Assembly: GCF_018613195.1 (NCBI RefSeq) | Contig: NZ_JAGGQQ010000006.1 | Span: forward strand, 53,049-117,048 | Direction of reading: 5' to 3' | Source of the DNA: Bacillus sp. ISL-45 | GTDB lineage: Bacteria > Bacillota > Bacilli > Bacillales > Cytobacillaceae | Length of the DNA stretch: 64,000 bases | Shown here: piece after piece, positions 26,787 through 36,066 of the stretch | Layout of the letters: each line of letters opens with the position of its first letter | How positions within the stretch are numbered: position 1 is the stretch's first letter | Notes under the pieces: model-generated | The model's input: the letters and a program-made list of their open reading frames with translations, nothing else | Databases searched by the model: none | Told to the model about the DNA's origin: nothing | Position numbers and translations under genes: made by a program

Positions 26787-27518
26787 ATGATGAAGGTCCA
26801 CCTTTTGCTAAAAAAAGAGGACATCGATAAACAGAAAATGGCTGACAACAAAATCGCTGTTGTTTTCGATGTACTGCTGGCAACATCTACTATCGCGTCA
26901 GCACTTCAGTTCGGCGCGAAAGAAGTAATCCCAGTCCTGGATGGAAAGGCTGCTGAACAGGAAGCTGCCGGCAGGGATAAAGACAGTTTCGTTCTCGTTG
27001 GTGAATACCAAGGAAAAACGATCGACGGGTTCCTTTCTCCAAATCCTCTGGAATTGAAAGAAAAAATTGACGGGAAATCTGTCATACTATCTACCACCAA
27101 TGGGACGGTCGCGCTCAAGAATTCTGCAGAAGCCAACGCAGTATATGCTGCGTCCCTGTTGAACTGCAAGGCAGTTGCCAACCATATTATAAAAAGATAT
27201 CAGGGTGAGACGATCGTAATTGTCTGCTCAGGTTCTTCCAATGAATTTAATGTAGAAGATTTCCAGGGAGCGGGCTGCTTTATTGACGCCCTCATCAAGC
27301 AATTCGGCGGCGAGTTCTTTCTAACTGATTCAGCCTATGCTGCGTACAGTTTCTACCATGGGCACAATCAAAATAGTGATGATATTTTAAAAGCTTCCCG
27401 AGTTGGACGGATGCTGAGCAAACATGGGTTTGAAAAGGAGCTTGAATTCGTTTCCCAGCAAAATATATTTAAAAAGGTTCCTATGCTTATAGATAAAAAA
27501 CGGATCATCGCGGTATAA
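26787..27518 (+). CDS. comB: 2-phosphosulfolactate phosphatase-like protein (ComB family)
   Basis: A 243-residue protein with the ComB blocks VVFDVLLATSTIASAL, LSPNPLELKE and LSTTNGTVALKNS. ComB removes phosphate from 2-phosphosulfolactate in coenzyme M and sulfolactate formation, and homologues occur in Bacillus without coenzyme M. No sulfolactate synthase is visible nearby. In this operon, directly behind the kinase, a role in removing phosphate from a phosphorylated hydroxy acid is possible (inference). The start is ATGATG behind GAAAGGGCTGAAGG, 16 bp after the kinase stop. Confidence 0.85.
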   Translation: MMKVHLLLKKEDIDKQKMADNKIAVVFDVLLATSTIASALQFGAKEVIPVLDGKAAEQEAAGRDKDSFVLVGEYQGKTIDGFLSPNPLELKEKIDGKSVILSTTNGTVALKNSAEANAVYAASLLNCKAVANHIIKRYQGETIVIVCSGSSNEFNVEDFQGAGCFIDALIKQFGGEFFLTDSAYAAYSFYHGHNQNSDDILKASRVGRMLSKHGFEKELEFVSQQNIFKKVPMLIDKKRIIAV

Positions 27519-27552
27519 AATGATAGCGTTTACATAAAGGGGAGGAGAGTAT

Positions 27553-28507
27553 ATGCAATTAAAACCTGAAGTAAAAGCGCTTCTCGAAGCATTCGCCAAC
27601 AACCCTGTTCCGCCACTTGAACAGCTGCCATTGGAGGAAGCCAGAAAGGGATTTTCACAATCTGCTAAACAAATGAGCAGAGCTGAAAAACAGGCAAAAA
27701 CAGAAGACCGGAAGATTACTGGATTTAACGGAGAAATAAAGATCAGGATCTACAACCCTGCGGAAACTGGAGAGTCGAAGCTGCCAGCCATTGTTTACTA
27801 CCATGGAGGCGGCTGGGTGATCGGCAACATTGAAACACATGATGCCCTCTGCCACACCTTATCAAATGAAGCTGAATGTATAGTCGTTTCTGTGGATTAC
27901 AGTCTTGCAACCTGAAAGCAAATTTCCAGTAGCAGTTGAAGATTCATATCTAGCTGCTAAATGGGTGTTTGATAACGCTGAAGAGCTGAATATCGATGAA
28001 AACTTTATCGCAGTCGCAGGTGATAGTGCAGGAGGAAATCTTGCAGTTGCTGTCAGCTTTCTTTCAGTAGAAAGGCAGACACCGTCGATTGCTTACCAAA
28101 TGCTGTTTTACCCATCTACAGGCTTTGAATATACGCCATCTTATGAAAAATACGGCGAAGGCTATTATTTAACAAAGTCCACAATGAACTGGTTCCGTGA
28201 ACAATACCTGAACACACCAGCCGATACACAAAACCCTCTTGCCGCACCTTTGCTGATTCCTGATGATGTAACTGAAAAACTTCCGCCAGCTTTTATTATG
28301 ACAGCAGAGCTTGACCCTTTATGCGATGGCGGTGAACACTTTGCCATGAAACTGAAAAATGCCGGAGTAGAAACAGAATATGTGTGCGTTCCAGGAATGC
28401 TCCATGGTTTCCTCGGAATGACTGAATTTCTGCCAGACGGCAAGAAATCAATCAAAGATGCAGCAGAAGCCTTTAAGAACAGAAAATCCCTTAAACCAGT
28501 TGAGTAA
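27553..28507 (+). pseudogene. Alpha/beta hydrolase (HSL family) with a +1 frameshift
   Basis: The first frame ends with VDYSLAT and a stop at 27913-27915. The second frame runs from about 27905 with PESKFPVAVEDSY. The family consensus here is VDYRLAPESKFP, so one extra A at 27909-27910 (GCAACCTGAA instead of GCACCTGAA) explains the break. The joined protein has about 317 residues. YHGGGWVIGN is the oxyanion HGGG motif, GDSAGGNLA the nucleophile, LDPLCD and HGFLGM the Asp and His. It would hydrolyse an ester, perhaps one of the substrates. GGGGAGGAGAG precedes the ATG. Either a real mutation or a sequence error. Confidence 0.85.
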
Positions 28508-28522
28508 AAAAAGGAGGAATGA

Positions 28523-30202
28523 ATGATGCCTAATCTTCATTTTGAGCATTGGCCGAAAATCTCTAAATCTCTGAAATTGCCAGAAACATCACTCTATGAA
28601 AATTTAAAAGTCAGTGCAGCGAGATATCCTGATCAGAGTGCGATCTACTATTATGGCAATGCAATTTCCTATAAGGAGCTCAATGAGGAAGTCAACGCCC
28701 TTGCAGGCTTCCTTCAGCAGAAGCTGGGAGTTGCAAAAGGGGAAAGAGTCCTGTTATTCATGCAGAACTCCCCGCAATTTGTGATCGGATTCTATGCTAT
28801 TTCAAGAGCCGATGCAGTTGTTGTGCCCATCAATCCCATGCTTACTGCAGAAGAGCTGAGCTTTTATATCAAGGATTGCGGCATCAAATCCGCACTCGTC
28901 GGCCAGGAGCTTTATGACAAGGTCGAGCCGCTCGTAGGAACAACTCCATTAAATAATGTGGTGGTTGCGGCTTATTCTGATTATAAAGGGGATAGTTTCA
29001 ACGGAACAGTGCCCCCGGAGGCAGAGGCAGCAAGAAAAACTTACGGCCAGTCGGGACATTTCCATTGGAAGGAAGCCATCGAGGCACATTATGAACCTGG
29101 AAAGCATACGACCGGGGCAGATGACCTTGTTGTGCTGCCTTATACTTCCGGGACAACCGGGCTGCCAAAAGGCTGTATGCATACGAACCGAACTGTGCAG
29201 GCGAATACAATCGGCGCATATCACTGGTCTAGTTCTACCACAAGTTCTGTTCATTTAACCACTCTGCCATTGTTCCATGTTACCGGAATGGTCCACAGCA
29301 TGCATATGCCGATCTATTCAGGCAGCACAATGGTGCTGATGACAAGATGGAACCGCGAGGCAGCAGTTGAATTGATTCAATCGCAGGGATGCACGCACTG
29401 GGTGGCAATTGCAACAATGATCGTCGACTTCCTTGCAAATCCTAAACTAAAAAAAGAGGATATCGCAACGTTAACCTCGATATCAGGCGGCGGTGCAGCG
29501 CTCCCTGAGGCTGTTGGAGAAAAACTGTACAAACTTACAGGCCTGAGGTTTGTGGAAGGCTACGGACTTTCAGAAACAATAGCCCAAACCCACTTCAACC
29601 CGCCTGACAGGCCTAAGATGCAATGCCTTGGAATCCCGTCTTTTGATGTCGATGCAAGAGTCATTGAACCGTCAACCGGAAAAGAACTTGGGGCAGGAGA
29701 GATTGGTGAAATTGTTGTGAATGGCCCTCAGGTAATGGTTGGCTATTACAACAGGGAAGATGAGAACAGGAATTCATTTCTAGACATAGACGGCAAAAAG
29801 TTTTTCAGGACAGGGGACATAGGCCGCTTCGATGAAGAAGGATACTACTTCATGGTCGACCGCGTCAAAAGGATGATCAATGCCTCCGGTTATAAGGTAT
29901 GGCCAACTGAAGTGGAATCGTATCTTTACAAACATCCGGCGATACAGCAGGCGGTGGTTGTTGGTATCCCAGATCCAAGAAGAGGGGAATCCGTGAAGGC
30001 CTTCGTCATACTAAATGAGGGGTACGATGGTGCAGTAAGTGAAGATGAAATAATTGAATGGTCCAAACAGCATATGGCGGCGTACAAATATCCGCGTGAG
30101 GTCGAGTTCCGGTCACAGTTCCCAATGACAAGCAGCGGCAAGATATTATGGCGTAAATTACAGGAAGAAGAACGGGAAAAGGCTGAAAAGCAGGTCAGGT
30201 AA
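28523..30202 (+). CDS. Long-chain-fatty-acid-CoA ligase-like AMP-binding enzyme
   Basis: A 559-residue ANL ligase, the longest of three in the island. YTSGTTGLPKGCMHTN (near residues 209-224) is the P-loop, EGYGLSETIAQTH the A5 motif, FRTGDIGRFDEEGYYFMVDR the A7-A8 region and TSSGKILWRKLQEEE the C-terminal catalytic lysine. The insert before the P-loop (SGHFHWKEAIEAHYEPG) is absent from the other two. It lies 16 bp after the broken hydrolase and directly before the transporter genes, suggesting it activates the imported acid. Confidence 0.93.
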   Translation: MMPNLHFEHWPKISKSLKLPETSLYENLKVSAARYPDQSAIYYYGNAISYKELNEEVNALAGFLQQKLGVAKGERVLLFMQNSPQFVIGFYAISRADAVVVPINPMLTAEELSFYIKDCGIKSALVGQELYDKVEPLVGTTPLNNVVVAAYSDYKGDSFNGTVPPEAEAARKTYGQSGHFHWKEAIEAHYEPGKHTTGADDLVVLPYTSGTTGLPKGCMHTNRTVQANTIGAYHWSSSTTSSVHLTTLPLFHVTGMVHSMHMPIYSGSTMVLMTRWNREAAVELIQSQGCTHWVAIATMIVDFLANPKLKKEDIATLTSISGGGAALPEAVGEKLYKLTGLRFVEGYGLSETIAQTHFNPPDRPKMQCLGIPSFDVDARVIEPSTGKELGAGEIGEIVVNGPQVMVGYYNREDENRNSFLDIDGKKFFRTGDIGRFDEEGYYFMVDRVKRMINASGYKVWPTEVESYLYKHPAIQQAVVVGIPDPRRGESVKAFVILNEGYDGAVSEDEIIEWSKQHMAAYKYPREVEFRSQFPMTSSGKILWRKLQEEEREKAEKQVR

Positions 30203-30246
30203 AAAAACCCGTCCAAGGCAGCTATCAAATTTTAAGGAGGATCTTG

Positions 30247-31110
30247 ATGGAGATTTTGGTTCAACAGCTATTCAATGGGCTTACCATAGGAAGTGTTTAT
30301 GCACTGGTGGCCCTTGGGCTGACTCTAGTTTACGGTATCCTTCATATCCCGAATTTCGCCCACGGTGCCCTGTATATGATGGGTGGTTATATCACATTGA
30401 TGATGATGGTCCAGTATGGCCTTCATTATTGGCTGGCAATCCTTGTTTCTGTCATTGTTGTCGGACTTATTGGCGTGCTGATGGAACGATTGGTTTTTTA
30501 CCCATTACGGCACGCACCGCCGATACACGACAAAATTGCGGCAATTGGAATTCTGTTGTTTCTGGAAGCTTTTGCTCAGTATGTCTGGGGAGCGGACTAT
30601 CAAACAATGCCAACTCCCTATGGCCAGGTCATCCAGTTATTCGGTTTGACCTTTACTATGCAAAGACTGCTCATCATCATTGCGGCGATAGCTGTGATGG
30701 TTCTGCTTAATCTTTTCCTGAAAAAGACGTATACAGGGGCATCCATCATCGCCATGTCACAGGACCGTGACGGAGCTAACCTTGTGGGCATTAATACCAA
30801 CCGGGTCGCGATGCTGACGTTTCTGATATCCGGAGGGCTTGCGGCGATTGCCAGCTCTCTGGCTGCGCCTATCAATCTGGTTTTTCCCGGCATGGGACAG
30901 CTCGTCATCTTAAAAGCATTTGTTATCATCATTCTTGGCGGTATGGGCAGCATTCCAGGAGCCATCATCGGCGGTTACATTCTAGGTTTCAGCGAAAGCC
31001 TGGGTGCAACGTATATATCAAATGATTATAAAGATATTATCGCGTTCATCCTGCTGGTGATCATTCTATCAGTAAAACCAACAGGTCTCTTTGCAAAGGG
31101 GGGACACTAG
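30247..31110 (+). CDS. Branched-chain amino acid-type ABC transporter permease (LivH family)
   Basis: A 287-residue integral membrane permease with about eight hydrophobic segments. GSVYALVALGLTLVYGILHI and ILGGMGSIPGAIIGGYILGF are typical LivH blocks. The ATG at 30247 follows AAGGAGGATC; a TTG one codon upstream is less likely. It is the first of five transport genes. The family imports branched amino acids but also amides, urea and aromatic or short organic acids. With acyl-CoA ligases in the same operon, an organic-acid substrate is more likely here than an amino acid (inference). Confidence 0.92.
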   Translation: MEILVQQLFNGLTIGSVYALVALGLTLVYGILHIPNFAHGALYMMGGYITLMMMVQYGLHYWLAILVSVIVVGLIGVLMERLVFYPLRHAPPIHDKIAAIGILLFLEAFAQYVWGADYQTMPTPYGQVIQLFGLTFTMQRLLIIIAAIAVMVLLNLFLKKTYTGASIIAMSQDRDGANLVGINTNRVAMLTFLISGGLAAIASSLAAPINLVFPGMGQLVILKAFVIIILGGMGSIPGAIIGGYILGFSESLGATYISNDYKDIIAFILLVIILSVKPTGLFAKGGH

Positions 31111-32135
31111 TGGTGAAGATTATCAATAAACGGAATATCTTTCTGGCCCTTGTGGTTTTTGCCGTCGTTTTTCCATTTGTGACGCAAAATGACTATTTCA
31201 TCCATATTATGACTCTCTCTTTCATCTGGATGATTGGTGTCTACGGCCTTAATCTATTGGCCGGATATACAGGGTATCTATCATTGGCACATGCTGGTTT
31301 TTTTGCTGTTGGTGCGTATTCCCTGGGACTTTTGACAGTAAAAGCGGAGATGAATTTCTGGCTGGCTTTTGTTCTCGCCCTGATCATCACCAGCATTCTT
31401 GGATTTTTGGTTGGATTGATTGCACTAAGGACAAAAGAGCACTTCTTTGCCATTTATACGCTTTGTGTAGGGTATATCCTTTACCTTGTCATTGATAAGT
31501 GGGACAGCTTAACAGAGGGCGTCCGAGGACTTATTGGGATTCCGGCACCGTCAAATATCGGACCGATTTCCTTTGAAACACCCTTATCACAATATTACCT
31601 TGTCCTCGTCATCCTGCTTGTTGTCATCCTGATTGTTTACCGAATTGTGCATTCCCTTACAGGAAGGACTTACATTGCAATACGCAATAGTGAGGATCTG
31701 GCGCAAACCATCGGTATATCCACTATGAAAAATAAACTTGAAGCATTCGTACTCTCAACTTTTTTTGCAGGATTATCAGGAGCACTCTATGCTTCATTCA
31801 TCCGCTTCATCGGCCCTGATATCGGCAATATCGTCATCACATTTGATTTGCTGACCTACCTGTTGATTGGCGGAATCGGCACGCTTTCAGGTCCCATCGT
31901 GGGGACTGTTTTGGTCGTCTGGATATCACAGCAGCTGCAATTTCTCCAGGATTACCGCATGCTTATTTTTGGGCCAATTCTTACACTGCTGGTGATCTTT
32001 TACCCCCGAGGTATTGCAGGTTCGATTGCTGGATGGAATGCAAAACGTGCTGAGAAAAAGCTTGCACAAGCTCAGCTGGACGAACGGTTTTCACAAAGCA
32101 CAATTGCTGCAGAAAATCAGGTGAAGGAGGGATAA
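31110..32135 (+). CDS. Branched-chain amino acid-type ABC transporter permease (LivM family)
   Basis: A 341-residue permease whose core GLNLLAGYTGYLSLAHAGFF and LIGGIGTLSGPIVGTVLVVW are LivM hallmarks. The GTG start overlaps the last base of the LivH stop codon (one-base overlap), so the pair is coupled. After the last membrane segment a charged tail with AEKKLAQAQLDERFSQSTI extends about 40 residues into the cytoplasm, longer than in many LivM proteins. Confidence 0.92.
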   Translation: MVKIINKRNIFLALVVFAVVFPFVTQNDYFIHIMTLSFIWMIGVYGLNLLAGYTGYLSLAHAGFFAVGAYSLGLLTVKAEMNFWLAFVLALIITSILGFLVGLIALRTKEHFFAIYTLCVGYILYLVIDKWDSLTEGVRGLIGIPAPSNIGPISFETPLSQYYLVLVILLVVILIVYRIVHSLTGRTYIAIRNSEDLAQTIGISTMKNKLEAFVLSTFFAGLSGALYASFIRFIGPDIGNIVITFDLLTYLLIGGIGTLSGPIVGTVLVVWISQQLQFLQDYRMLIFGPILTLLVIFYPRGIAGSIAGWNAKRAEKKLAQAQLDERFSQSTIAAENQVKEG

Positions 32136-32137
32136 GG

Positions 32138-32902
32138 ATGTTCCTTGAAACTAAGAGTCTAACAAAGAAATTTGGCGGGTTAACAGCAGTTAATAATGTT
32201 GATTTTTCAATTGAAAAGGGTAAAATCAATGCCATCATCGGACCTAATGGTGCCGGAAAGTCTACTTTTTTTAATTTAATCAGCGGCTTCCACCCTCCGA
32301 GTTCAGGCAGCATTATGCTGAAAGGTCTGGATATCACCAATATGCCTCCTAATAAAATAGCTGAATTGGGAATCGCGCGCACCTTTCAAACAACCAATCT
32401 GTTTGAACAGTCCACTGTACTTGACAATGTAATCGTCGGTCACAGGTTAAGAACAAAATCAAATTTGCTGGATGCGGTTTTTAGATCAAAGAGGTTGAAA
32501 AGAGAAGAAGAACAATGCCGTGAAAAAGCTCTTGAAGTGATTCGTTTTACCGGTCTGGAAAAGGTTGCCGGGAAATTGGTTGGCAGCTTGACTCAGGAAG
32601 AGAAAAAGCGGACGGCCTTTGCGCTGGCCCTCGCGACAGAACCAGAGATTGTTTTTCTTGATGAGCCTGCGGCCGGCGTCAACCCTGATGAAACCGAGGG
32701 GCTGGCTCAATTAATGAAGAAAATGGTTGATATCGGGATTACTGTCTGTCTTATTGAGCACAAAATGCAAATGATCATGAAGCTGGCAGATAAAATCATG
32801 GTTCTCAACTACGGAGAGAAAATCGCTGAGGGTACAGCGGACGAAATCAGGAATGATCCCGCTGTCATCAAGGCTTACCTGGGAGGGAGCGCCAGTGCTT
32901 AA
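32138..32902 (+). CDS. ABC transporter ATP-binding protein (LivG family) with unusual signature motif
   Basis: A 254-residue ATPase. Walker A is GPNGAGKSTFF near residues 37-47, the Q-loop lies in RTFQTTNLFEQ and Walker B in IVFLDEPAAGVNPDE. The signature region reads GSLTQEEKKRTAFALAL, while LivG proteins normally have an LSYGQQR-type sequence; this is a real deviation from LSGGQ. The start follows two bases after LivM. The last 8 bases overlap the next ATPase gene. It pairs with LivF to drive uptake through LivH/LivM. Confidence 0.9.
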   Translation: MFLETKSLTKKFGGLTAVNNVDFSIEKGKINAIIGPNGAGKSTFFNLISGFHPPSSGSIMLKGLDITNMPPNKIAELGIARTFQTTNLFEQSTVLDNVIVGHRLRTKSNLLDAVFRSKRLKREEEQCREKALEVIRFTGLEKVAGKLVGSLTQEEKKRTAFALALATEPEIVFLDEPAAGVNPDETEGLAQLMKKMVDIGITVCLIEHKMQMIMKLADKIMVLNYGEKIAEGTADEIRNDPAVIKAYLGGSASA

Positions 32903-33602
32903 ACTGCAGGATGTTTCAGTAAAATACGGAAGTTTCACAGCTGTCCATCATGTTCAACTTGAGGTTCATCCTGGTCAAATCGTTGTTTTATTAGGGGCAA
33001 ACGGGGCAGGGAAAAGCACTATTTTCAAGACGATCAGCGGGCTGCACAAACCATCTACTGGAAGTGTCGAATATGAAGGCGAAATCCTTAACAAACGCTC
33101 TCCTGATAAAATTGTCCAGTCAGGCATTGTCCAGTGTGCAGAAGGACGCAAACTGTTCCCTTCAATGACAGTAGAGGAGAATTTGAAGATGGGAGCCTAT
33201 GTCCATAGAAAGCACAAGAAAGGGATAAAGCAGTCGATGAAACACGTATTTGAACTTTTCCCTATTTTAGAAGAGAAGCAGGATGATATGGCTGGTTCAC
33301 TTAGTGGGGGACAGCAGCAAATGCTTGCGATTGGCAGAGCACTCATGGCAAAACCGAAGCTGATGCTTCTCGACGAACCTTCGATCGGACTCGCTCCGTT
33401 GATTGTTGAACAGATGTTTGATGTAATTAAGACCATCAATCGGGAGGGCACCACGATTCTGCTTGCGGAACAAAATGCCAATGCTGCGTTGAAAATTGCC
33501 GATAAAGGATATGTTTTTGAAAATGGGGCTATTGTGCTGGAGGGTACTTCAGAGGAGCTGTTCGCAAATGATGAGATTAAGAAAGCTTATATAGGTGCTT
33601 AA
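32895..33602 (+). CDS. ABC transporter ATP-binding protein (LivF family)
   Basis: A 235-residue ATPase with Walker A GANGAGKSTIF, a canonical signature LSGGQQQMLAIGRAL and Walker B LMLLDEPSIGLAP. GTG 32895 is chosen because GGGAGGGA is at the right distance and the resulting length fits LivF; an in-frame ATG at 32853 lies deep within LivG. The overlap with LivG is 8 bases. Confidence 0.93.
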   Translation: MLKLQDVSVKYGSFTAVHHVQLEVHPGQIVVLLGANGAGKSTIFKTISGLHKPSTGSVEYEGEILNKRSPDKIVQSGIVQCAEGRKLFPSMTVEENLKMGAYVHRKHKKGIKQSMKHVFELFPILEEKQDDMAGSLSGGQQQMLAIGRALMAKPKLMLLDEPSIGLAPLIVEQMFDVIKTINREGTTILLAEQNANAALKIADKGYVFENGAIVLEGTSEELFANDEIKKAYIGA

Positions 33603-33690
33603 TACAACTTCTGTCTATAGGGAGGTGGTTGCGAAGCGGTTTATGACGATGTTTCTGAATATTAAGAAAACAAATTAAGGGGGAAAGCAA

Positions 33691-34890
33691 ATGAAGAAGT
33701 CTAAACTGTTATTAGTCTTAAGTGTGATGTTTGCTTTGATTTTCAGCCTTGCCGCTTGCAACAACTCGAAAAAAACAGATACAGGAGGAACAGATGCTGA
33801 AGCTCAATCAGGAGAAGGAACGATTAATATTGGATATACAGGACCGTTAAGCGGACCTGCAGCCTTTTACGGAGAACGTACATTGAATGGCGTAAAAATG
33901 GCAGCCGAGGAAATTAACAATGCTGGCGGAGTCGAAGTAAATGGAAAGAAATATAAATTCAATGTCGTCTCCCTGGATGACAAATATTTGCCAAATGAAG
34001 CTGGAGCGAATGCCAAGAGACTGATGCAGGAGAACAAAACGCCAATTATTTTCACACCGCACAGTGGCGGAGTAGCTGCAATGCAGGTGTTTAACCAGCA
34101 GGAAAAATTCATCATTGGCGCCTATACAAGTGAACCTAAGGTAACAGAAGGCGGCAATAAATTAACGGTCAGAATACCTCCTCGTTATGATGGCTATCTT
34201 GAGCCATTTACAAATTATACAATGGAGAAATTCGGCAAGAAAATCGCCTTCCTTCCGACTGCTTCACAATACGGGAAGGATTGGGCAGAAAAGCTGCAGC
34301 CTCACTGGGAAAAGGCGGGCGGTAAAGTCGTGTATAACTCTTCGATCGACTTCGCGAAGGATACTGATTTCTTCACGATCATTACAAATGCACTGAAGGA
34401 GAAGCCTGATGTATTATTTATTGGCGGACCGTCCGAGCCAACTGCAAAAGTTGCCAAACAAGCGAGAGAACTTGGCTTCAAAGGCGGATTCATTGTCATG
34501 GACCAGGCAAAGTTCGATGAAATGAAGAAGGTTACCGGCAGCTACGATGTCCTTAATGGAGCAATTGGAGTTATGCCGCTTGTTGATTCTGACAGTCCAG
34601 GTATTCCAGAATTCGTGAAGAATTATCGTGCCAAGTATAATGAGGACCCCGGTTCAGAAGCTGGCTTGAATTATATCGCGATGTATGTTTTTGCGGAAGC
34701 GATAAAAGCGGCAGGCTCTGTAGACGACCCTGAAAAAATCATGGCGCATATGCAGGATGGCCTGGATAATCTGCCAGAAGACAAGAAAGTATATGTCATT
34801 CCAAAGATTGACCCGAACGGCGGATTTGAAGGCGAACTGATTGTTGCAGCGATTGAGGACGGAAAAGTCGTTCCGATCAAGGCTGAATAA
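33691..34890 (+). CDS. ABC transporter substrate-binding lipoprotein (LivK/type I PBP family)
   Basis: A 399-residue protein with a lipoprotein signal: a positively charged start, a hydrophobic core to residue 23, and lipobox LAAC with the lipid-attached cysteine near residue 24. The mature protein has the type I periplasmic-binding fold, beginning INIGYTGPLSGPAAFYGE. AAGGGGGAAAG precedes the ATG. It would capture the island's substrate outside the cell and pass it to LivHM. It is the last gene of the operon; the 88 bases between LivF and this gene hold no clear terminator. Confidence 0.93.
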   Translation: MKKSKLLLVLSVMFALIFSLAACNNSKKTDTGGTDAEAQSGEGTINIGYTGPLSGPAAFYGERTLNGVKMAAEEINNAGGVEVNGKKYKFNVVSLDDKYLPNEAGANAKRLMQENKTPIIFTPHSGGVAAMQVFNQQEKFIIGAYTSEPKVTEGGNKLTVRIPPRYDGYLEPFTNYTMEKFGKKIAFLPTASQYGKDWAEKLQPHWEKAGGKVVYNSSIDFAKDTDFFTIITNALKEKPDVLFIGGPSEPTAKVAKQARELGFKGGFIVMDQAKFDEMKKVTGSYDVLNGAIGVMPLVDSDSPGIPEFVKNYRAKYNEDPGSEAGLNYIAMYVFAEAIKAAGSVDDPEKIMAHMQDGLDNLPEDKKVYVIPKIDPNGGFEGELIVAAIEDGKVVPIKAE

Positions 34891-35061
34891 AAAGTACTCC
34901 AAGGGCCGACAGGAGTGTTAGCGGCTAAATTGTTACAGGTCTCCTGCCAGTTTATTATCATTACAACCCATAATACTGGCATAGTACTCGCAATTAGCAC
35001 GATCTGCTGGTCAACCCGTTTTTGTTTTATAGCTAATGAGCGGCAAGACAGCTAATGCTAG

Positions 35062-35094
35062 AAGCGGCAGTTTAAAAGGAACTGCCGCTTTTTC
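35062..35094 (+). terminator. Rho-independent terminator ending the transport operon
   Basis: AAGCGGCAGTT and AACTGCCGCTT are perfectly paired with a 7-base loop, then TTTC. It lies about 170 bases behind the lipoprotein gene; the stretch before it holds only weak dyads. Confidence 0.88.
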
Positions 35095-35172
35095 ATTGAT
35101 TTCAGGTTTTCCGGAGTCTTACAATAGGAAGTAAAATAAACCTTGGGTTATATTCCTGAAAGGAGATTCCTC

Positions 35173-35979
35173 ATGAATCATAGTATTGGCATAGACGCTG
35201 GAGGAACTTTAATAAAAATAGCTTATGTAGAAAGGGGCAGAATGCATTTTCGAAAGCAGTCGGTCAGTGAAATGGATGATGCTTTTGAATGGTTGAAAAT
35301 TATTTCCTCAAACAAGACAATCGTCCTGACAGGCGGGAGAGCAGGTAAAATTAAAAAAGATTTTTTTCCTGAAGCAGAGATTGTCGATGAATTTACCGCA
35401 GCATGTGAAGGTGCGAATTATTTAATGATGAAAGAAGGCTTGAATATTGGCGAAAAGTCCCTGCTTATAAATATAGGTACAGGCACTTCATGGTTTAAAA
35501 TTGAAGGGGAACATTACGAGAGGGTTTTTGGCAGCGGAGTCGGCGGTGGTACTTTTATGGGATTTGGAAAACTTTTAGCCGATTGTAGTGATTTTCCAAG
35601 TCTAGTGAGTTTGTCTGCATCAGGAGAAAGAGGAAGCGTGGACCTGCTGGTGAAGGATATTTACCATCCAGAAGAACCCCCGATTCCTGGCGATTTAACT
35701 GCGAGCAACTTCGCAAAGTCAGAAGCAGTCATCTCAAGCTCCTCGGCTGATAAAATGGCCTCAATTTTGAATATGGTTGCAGAAACCATAACACTCCTAA
35801 CTGTACAAACAGCAGCTAATCACGAGACAAAAAAAGTCATTTTCATAGGAAGTACGCTGGCAGGAAATAAGCCATTGCAGGAAAGCCTGGATTTTTATTG
35901 TAAAATGTCAGGTCTCGATCCGTTTTTTCTGCAAAACGGGGAATTCAGCGGAGCAATTGGAGCAATGCTGAACAAGTAG
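35173..35979 (+). CDS. coaW: Type II pantothenate kinase
   Basis: A 268-residue type II (eukaryotic-like, Staphylococcus CoaW-like) pantothenate kinase. SIGIDAGGTLIKIAYVE is the phosphate-binding start, LINIGTGTSWFKIE the second phosphate motif and FGSGVGGGTFMGFG the adenosine-side glycine region. It makes 4'-phosphopantothenate, the first step to CoA. ATG 35173 follows AAAGGAGAT; an upstream in-frame start at 35143 has none. It lies right behind a CoA-hungry catabolic island, but a separate terminator sits between them, and it precedes selB by 87 bases. Confidence 0.9.
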   Translation: MNHSIGIDAGGTLIKIAYVERGRMHFRKQSVSEMDDAFEWLKIISSNKTIVLTGGRAGKIKKDFFPEAEIVDEFTAACEGANYLMMKEGLNIGEKSLLINIGTGTSWFKIEGEHYERVFGSGVGGGTFMGFGKLLADCSDFPSLVSLSASGERGSVDLLVKDIYHPEEPPIPGDLTASNFAKSEAVISSSSADKMASILNMVAETITLLTVQTAANHETKKVIFIGSTLAGNKPLQESLDFYCKMSGLDPFFLQNGEFSGAIGAMLNK

Positions 35980-36066
35980 CCCGATTTGTTCAAATTTTCA
36001 TTGCTTGAACTATTGTTATTTTAAAGTTAGAGTTATTTTATACATATTAAAAGAAGGTGTCAGCAT

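Noticed and set aside
33603..33690. A leader peptide of about 16 codons before the substrate-binding lipoprotein
   Set aside because: A GGGAGG is present, but spacing to any start is poor and there is no attenuator structure.
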